From the NCBI GenBank assembly GCA_900549335.1, contig UROJ01000069.1, positions 1-8,059 on the forward strand: 8,059 nucleotides of DNA. Direction: 5' to 3'. Below, piece by piece: positions 5,933-8,059 of the stretch. Under the pieces are notes generated by a model. That model searched no databases and was not told where the DNA came from. It worked only from the letters and a program-made list of their open reading frames with translations. The position numbers and the translations under genes are program-made. Positions within the stretch are counted from its first letter, which is position 1; each line of letters starts with the position of its first letter. The DNA is from an uncultured Collinsella sp. (GTDB lineage Bacteria; Actinomycetota; Coriobacteriia; Coriobacteriales; Coriobacteriaceae).

Positions 5933-5972
5933 TATGGAACTGTGAGAGGCATCTGAAAAAGGTGGCTATAAG

Positions 5973-6149
5973 ATGGATGACAAGCGTATTTTAATCATTA
6001 ACGGCAAGACCGAGGACCAGATAATCGAGCAAATTATCGGTCTGGTGAATGATGATGATGAGCTAGGAGACATTCTAAAATCATATGAGGAGTCTCCTGG
6101 ACTTAACGAATTAATAGAGAACATGTCTGCCTTCTTCACCGTTCAATAG
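5973..6149 (+). CDS. Small acidic protein, 58 aa, function unknown
   Basis: The protein reads MDDKRILIINGKTEDQIIEQ and so on, ends FFTVQ, and has 58 residues with a run of four acidic residues (DDDE) in the middle. The ATG at 5973 has AAGGTGG about 8 bases upstream and lies just behind a strong promoter, so it is probably translated. It is rich in Asp, Glu and Ile, predicted mostly helical, and has no membrane segment or cysteine. The stop is TAG at 6147-6149. The same frame then stays open for 40 more codons to 6272, so it could be the front part of a longer ancestral gene interrupted by this stop. No family is recognised. By size, acidity and context it could be an immunity or antitoxin-like protein. 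Confidence 0.5.
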   Translation: MDDKRILIINGKTEDQIIEQIIGLVNDDDELGDILKSYEESPGLNELIENMSAFFTVQ

Positions 6150-6161
6150 AAAATTGCTTTT

Positions 6162-6272
6162 ATGCGTAGGCCAGGGATAAAGCTGGTGCCAGCTTGGGGC
6201 AAGAACGATGAAATTGTTTTCCCGCACAATGTCAAAGGCGTTGATCATAAATTGAAGGTGCAAATCAAATGA
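6162..6272 (+). pseudogene. Short basic frame, possible 3' tip of a toxin gene
   Basis: From the ATG at 6162 the frame reads MRRPGIKLVPAWGKNDEIVF and so on, ends KLKVQIK, and has 36 residues that are clearly basic. There is no good ribosome site before the ATG. In frame, the preceding codons run back to the TAG at 6147. The stop TGA overlaps the next gene's start as ATGA, the arrangement often seen where a toxin gene's end couples to its immunity gene. The length is too short for a known toxin, so it is best read as a surviving C-terminal tip. No toxin family is recognised, and a small independent gene remains possible. Confidence 0.35.
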
Positions 6273-6679
6273 AGATTAAAGAATTTGGTTCTCATATTAT
6301 TGATATGTATGCTGGTGGTTTTGATGAGGATGTACTGAATACAGAATTTTCAAAATCTGGTTTTGAAGAGTTTCATAAAAATCACGGTAATAAGTACTTA
6401 TTGATCAATTTAATTGATAGTACCGATGATGACCAAATTATTACATGGTTTGATATGTCTGGTACGTTTCCAGATGATGATAATGAGGGTTTAATGACAT
6501 GGTATACCCCTACTGGAGCTTATGCTATTGGACCTGCAAAGAAGAGGGATATCTCTGCTGAGCGTACTATCGAGGTTACAATTTGGGTTACTCACATATT
6601 TGATTATATAAATTTCTTTGAAAATAATGTTGACGTAAAACCGTTGTACAAGAGGGACGTATTGTATGAAGAGGATTAA
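6269..6679 (+). CDS. Acidic cytoplasmic protein, 136 aa, immunity-like, unknown family
   Basis: The protein begins MKIKEFGSHIIDMYAGGFDE, has 136 residues and is strongly acidic (for example STDDDQ near 52 and PDDDNEG near 69). Aromatic-rich strands follow (LMTWYTPTGAYAI, EVTIWVTHIFDYINFF). It has no signal peptide, membrane segment or catalytic motif that I can see. The start is well supported: AAGGTG stands 8 bases upstream and the ATG overlaps the preceding stop as ATGA. The gene is AT-rich, with roughly one third G+C by eye, against about 60 percent in the flanking genes. That points to acquisition from another source. Small acidic proteins coded right after a basic tip are typical of immunity proteins of polymorphic toxins, but this is inference from size, charge and order. 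I do not recognise the family. Confidence 0.75.
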   Translation: MKIKEFGSHIIDMYAGGFDEDVLNTEFSKSGFEEFHKNHGNKYLLINLIDSTDDDQIITWFDMSGTFPDDDNEGLMTWYTPTGAYAIGPAKKRDISAERTIEVTIWVTHIFDYINFFENNVDVKPLYKRDVLYEED

Positions 6680-6872
6680 TATCGCAATCGATGACAGGAC
6701 TGGAAAGTATTTCGTTCCTGATGATTCACCAAATGATGATTATTACTATGATGAAGATGAGCAGTTCATTTCAAATCGTAAAGATTTTAAAACTGTAGAC
6801 AGTTTCATTTATTATGCTAAATCTGTAAAGCAATATCTTGCAGAAAATGGTGTGCCGGAAAGAATTTATTAA
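6666..6872 (+). CDS. Very acidic small protein, 68 aa, unknown
   Basis: The protein has 68 residues and begins MKRINIAIDDRTGKYFVPDD. A dense acidic-tyrosine stretch DDYYYDEDEQ occurs at about 25-34. The end is helical (FIYYAKSVKQYLAENGVPERIY). The ATG lies 14 bp inside the end of the preceding gene, and a GAGGGA ribosome site is about 8 bases upstream, so the two are translationally coupled. Codon use is AT-rich like its neighbour. It could be a second immunity or DNA-mimic-like protein, or a small partner of the 136-aa protein. No family is recognised. The chain of overlapping small genes stops here, and composition rises again after about 6890. Confidence 0.65.
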   Translation: MKRINIAIDDRTGKYFVPDDSPNDDYYYDEDEQFISNRKDFKTVDSFIYYAKSVKQYLAENGVPERIY

Positions 6873-6936
6873 CCGGTTCGTTTGATTACTAGCTATATCG
6901 GCACTGCGATTCACAATACGGCATTGCCAAAGAACG

Positions 6937-6980
6937 CCTTCCTCGGAAGGTGCCCCATAGGGGGCAATTGTGCGGGGCAC
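6937..6980 (+). other. Tandem and mutually exclusive small hairpins after the islet genes
   Basis: CCTTCC-TC-GGAAGG (6937-6950) is followed at once by TGCCCC-ATAG-GGGGCA (6951-6966). The second stem competes with an alternative pairing of GTGCCCC (6950-6956) with GGGGCAC (6974-6980). No T-run follows. The arrangement resembles an attenuator or a weak terminator for the small-gene operon, but could be chance in GC-rich sequence. Confidence 0.3.
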
Positions 6981-7092
6981 ATATGCAGGAATCGTGTCCG
7001 GACGAGAACGTACAATCGTCTCGAAAGGCGGTTATTGGGTCGTTCAAGGGAAAAGATCTATCGGGTACCTGAGGAATGGCTTTGAAGCATGA
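6970..7092 (+). CDS. Possible 40-aa protein or gene remnant
   Basis: From the GTG at 6970, with AGGGGG 5 bases upstream, the frame gives 40 residues. Its tail, SKGGYWVVQGKRSIGYLRNG then FEA, looks like a real protein end. The upstream part of the frame is closed by a TAG at 6958-6960. Two competing frames are also open across this stretch and neither can be ruled out. It may be the decayed end of a larger gene. No family is recognised. Confidence 0.22.
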   Translation: MRGTYAGIVSGRERTIVSKGGYWVVQGKRSIGYLRNGFEA

Positions 7093-7155
7093 GCGCGTCT
7101 ACGCGACGGTAAAACCTGATGGCCGATAAGCATTCCAATTGCTGGAAGGATTCAG

Positions 7156-7599
7156 ATGAATCAAGGAGAACACGAAATAACTTGCCGGGAGTTTGCCGAG
7201 CTTCTTGAAAGCAGGGAGGCGCATTATCCCATCTCGGACCGCTACGTTCTTGAAGTCCACGACTCTCCCGACAAGAGCGGAGACAACGAGCGCGAGCATA
7301 TGATCATCTGGTTCAATGATAACGAGACGACGGGCAGTGGCTCATTTTCTCGGAAAAAACCCAATAAGAGTGCGCGGAGGTGCTACGGGTACCTCGGCAA
7401 CGCCGCATCGCTCCTTTGGATTGCCGAGGCGATGGGCTTACCGGGAGATACCGTGCAGCGCGCCTTCGATGCCGCTGAGCCTGCGGGCCGTGCGGGCTCT
7501 CACAAAACGGCCTGCGCCAAAATCCGCAAGATTATTCCTTGGAATGAAATTCAGGGACGAGCGGCAGCGCTGCTTGCCGACGCGAATGATTCCCGATAG
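7156..7599 (+). CDS. Hypothetical protein, 147 aa
   Basis: The protein begins MNQGEHEITCREFAELLESR and has 147 residues. The start is supported by AAGGA 6 bases upstream. The N-terminal half is a mixed alpha/beta region with strands such as RYVLEVHD and EHMIIWFND. The C-terminal half is helical: GYLGNAASLLWIAEAMGLPG, then VQRAFDAAEPAG and CAKIRKIIPWNEIQGRAAAL. Two cysteines (80 and 119, approximately) stand in the C-terminal half, but no metal site is evident. There is no signal peptide or membrane segment. Base composition is moderate to GC-rich, unlike the AT-rich genes before it and closer to the host chromosome. It is probably a host-lineage accessory gene, perhaps DNA- or protein-binding through the helical half. 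I do not recognise the family. It is separated from the previous genes by about 280 bp without a secure gene. Confidence 0.65.
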   Translation: MNQGEHEITCREFAELLESREAHYPISDRYVLEVHDSPDKSGDNEREHMIIWFNDNETTGSGSFSRKKPNKSARRCYGYLGNAASLLWIAEAMGLPGDTVQRAFDAAEPAGRAGSHKTACAKIRKIIPWNEIQGRAAALLADANDSR

Positions 7600-7624
7600 C
7601 CATCGTCAATCATTCGTCGCATTT

Positions 7625-7882
7625 TCACATCCCAGCAACGGCATTGCCTTCAGGCTGATACGGACTTACATGGGAGGCCGCATCGAAGAAATCCATATCG
7701 AGCGCCCTCACCTCGCAGGATGTGCGGTTGCGCTTGCGGATCACGTAGTCGACTATGGGGTCCGTGAATGCGTGGCCGTCGATGAGGATGGTCTTCTGGG
7801 TCTGGAATACCTTGGCGAACCCCTTCGCGCCGGTGTCCTTCTTGCCGTGCCCTTCGACGCAGCAAGAAGGACACCCGCCCAC
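7625..7882 (-). pseudogene. Truncated minus-strand gene, C-terminal 85 codons, abutting the right repeat
   Basis: The minus-strand frame ends at the TGA at 7627-7625 and uses codons ending almost entirely in G or C, the strongest coding signature in this area. It reads GGCPSCCVEGHGKK near 7880, then KVFQTQKTILIDGHAFTDP, IVDYVIRKRNRTSCEVRALD and MDFFDAASH toward the end. A GTG at 7882 is the only possible start and has no ribosome site. The frame runs open into the direct repeat without another start. It therefore looks like the 3' part of a gene whose front was lost where the repeat joins at about 7930. The CPSCC cluster may be a metal-binding knuckle. The family is not recognised. Confidence 0.45.
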
Positions 7883-7929
7883 GCGGACAAGTGCGGCTAT
7901 GCACGGGCAAACGAGTGCGCGTGCGTTAC

Positions 7930-8059
7930 CGGCCCCGGGTTGGAGTAGGTTTGCGGGCGATTGGCTCGTGGATTGTCTGCGTGGGCTCGATTCGGAGTTT
8001 GGATTGCGCCTTTGACATTAACGGGATACGGAAGCACCGAGAGGGGTGCTTCCGCGGAA
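7930..8059. repeat. Direct repeat, right copy (cut by window edge)
   Basis: This copy carries the same last phosphatase codons (GPGLE and stop) and downstream sequence as 5570-5699, including the 10-bp hairpin at 8029-8054, but has no phosphatase gene in front of it. All 7 differences from the left copy replace a G or C with an A or T. The match may continue past the end of the window. Confidence 0.9.

Larger units (their letters stand above)
5589..5972. other. Gene-free junction from phosphatase end to islet core
   Basis: This 384-bp stretch contains the left direct-repeat copy, its hairpin, a minus-strand gene remnant, short tandem repeats and the islet promoter, all listed separately. Base composition shifts within it from GC-rich to strongly AT-rich at about 5880. 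No complete gene was found. Confidence 0.6.
7600..8059. other. Right end of islet, no complete gene
   Basis: After the stop of the 147-aa gene there are 25 bp without a terminator, then the minus-strand gene fragment, then a short spacer (7883-7929), then the second direct-repeat copy to the window edge. Longer plus-strand frames crossing this area are shadows of the minus-strand fragment. Confidence 0.55.

Noticed and set aside
7316..7948. Plus-strand frame of 210 codons ending in the same GPGLE tail as the phosphatase
   Set aside because: It overlaps the better supported 147-aa gene and the minus-strand coding fragment. The shared tail comes from the repeat, not from a phosphatase; no phosphatase motif is present upstream.
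5570..8059. Integrase- or transposase-borne mobile element
   Set aside because: No recombinase-like protein lies between the repeats and the repeats are direct, not inverted, so the islet is not called a mobile element on this evidence.
1..8059. CRISPR array or rRNA
   Set aside because: No regularly spaced repeats and no conserved rRNA segments were seen anywhere in the window.

Overview
The window looks like chromosomal DNA from a GC-rich Gram-positive anaerobe. The style of the genes (codons ending mostly in G or C, a UBA-like/DUF4342 protein upstream of an OmpR-type two-component pair, a lone galactitol-type PTS IIB) suggests class Coriobacteriia, most likely Collinsella or a close relative. 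That assignment rests on recall of gene style, not on a database search.

Left part (1-1584). The 5' half of a tRNA-Leu gene leaves the window at the left edge on the minus strand. Just upstream of it, on the same strand, is a small membrane-anchored helical protein of unknown function (66-689). Divergent from that gene is a two-gene plus-strand unit: a PTS IIB phosphocarrier of the galactitol type (853-1140) and a VOC/glyoxalase-fold protein (1152-1526). It ends at a strong hairpin terminator (1549-1584). No PTS IIA or IIC gene is present here.

Middle (1585-4827). An imperfect palindrome of about 174 bp (1625-1798), resembling a MITE or other dispersed repeat, sits just downstream of a minus-strand operon. 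Read in the direction of transcription, the operon encodes a UBA-like/DUF4342 membrane protein (4443-3901), an OmpR/PhoB-family response regulator (3882-3097) and a sensor histidine kinase (3113-1818). The regulator and kinase genes overlap by 17 bp. The operon has a candidate promoter at 4589-4562 and a GC-rich leader that can fold. It probably encodes one signalling unit responding to an unknown envelope or cytoplasmic cue. The intergenic stretch to 4826 holds no gene.

Right part (4827-8059). A PPP-like metallophosphoesterase (GTG start at 4827) ends at 5588. The last 19 bp of this gene and the 111 bp after it (5570-5699) recur as a direct copy at the right edge (7930-8059 or beyond). The two copies differ at 7 of 130 positions. 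Between them lies an accessory islet whose core (about 5880-6880) is strikingly AT-rich compared with everything around it. The core has its own good sigma-70-like promoter (5904-5932) and a run of very small, tightly packed plus-strand frames: a 58-aa acidic protein, a 36-codon basic fragment, a 136-aa acidic protein that starts on the ATGA overlap with that fragment, and a 68-aa very acidic protein overlapping by 14 bp. This resembles a toxin-tip/immunity cassette, but no family was recognised. Further right, the islet holds a GC-rich 147-aa unknown protein and several gene fragments on both strands. The islet therefore reads as a mosaic of imported and decayed pieces bracketed by a duplicated gene end. 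No transposase, integrase, CRISPR array or rRNA was seen.
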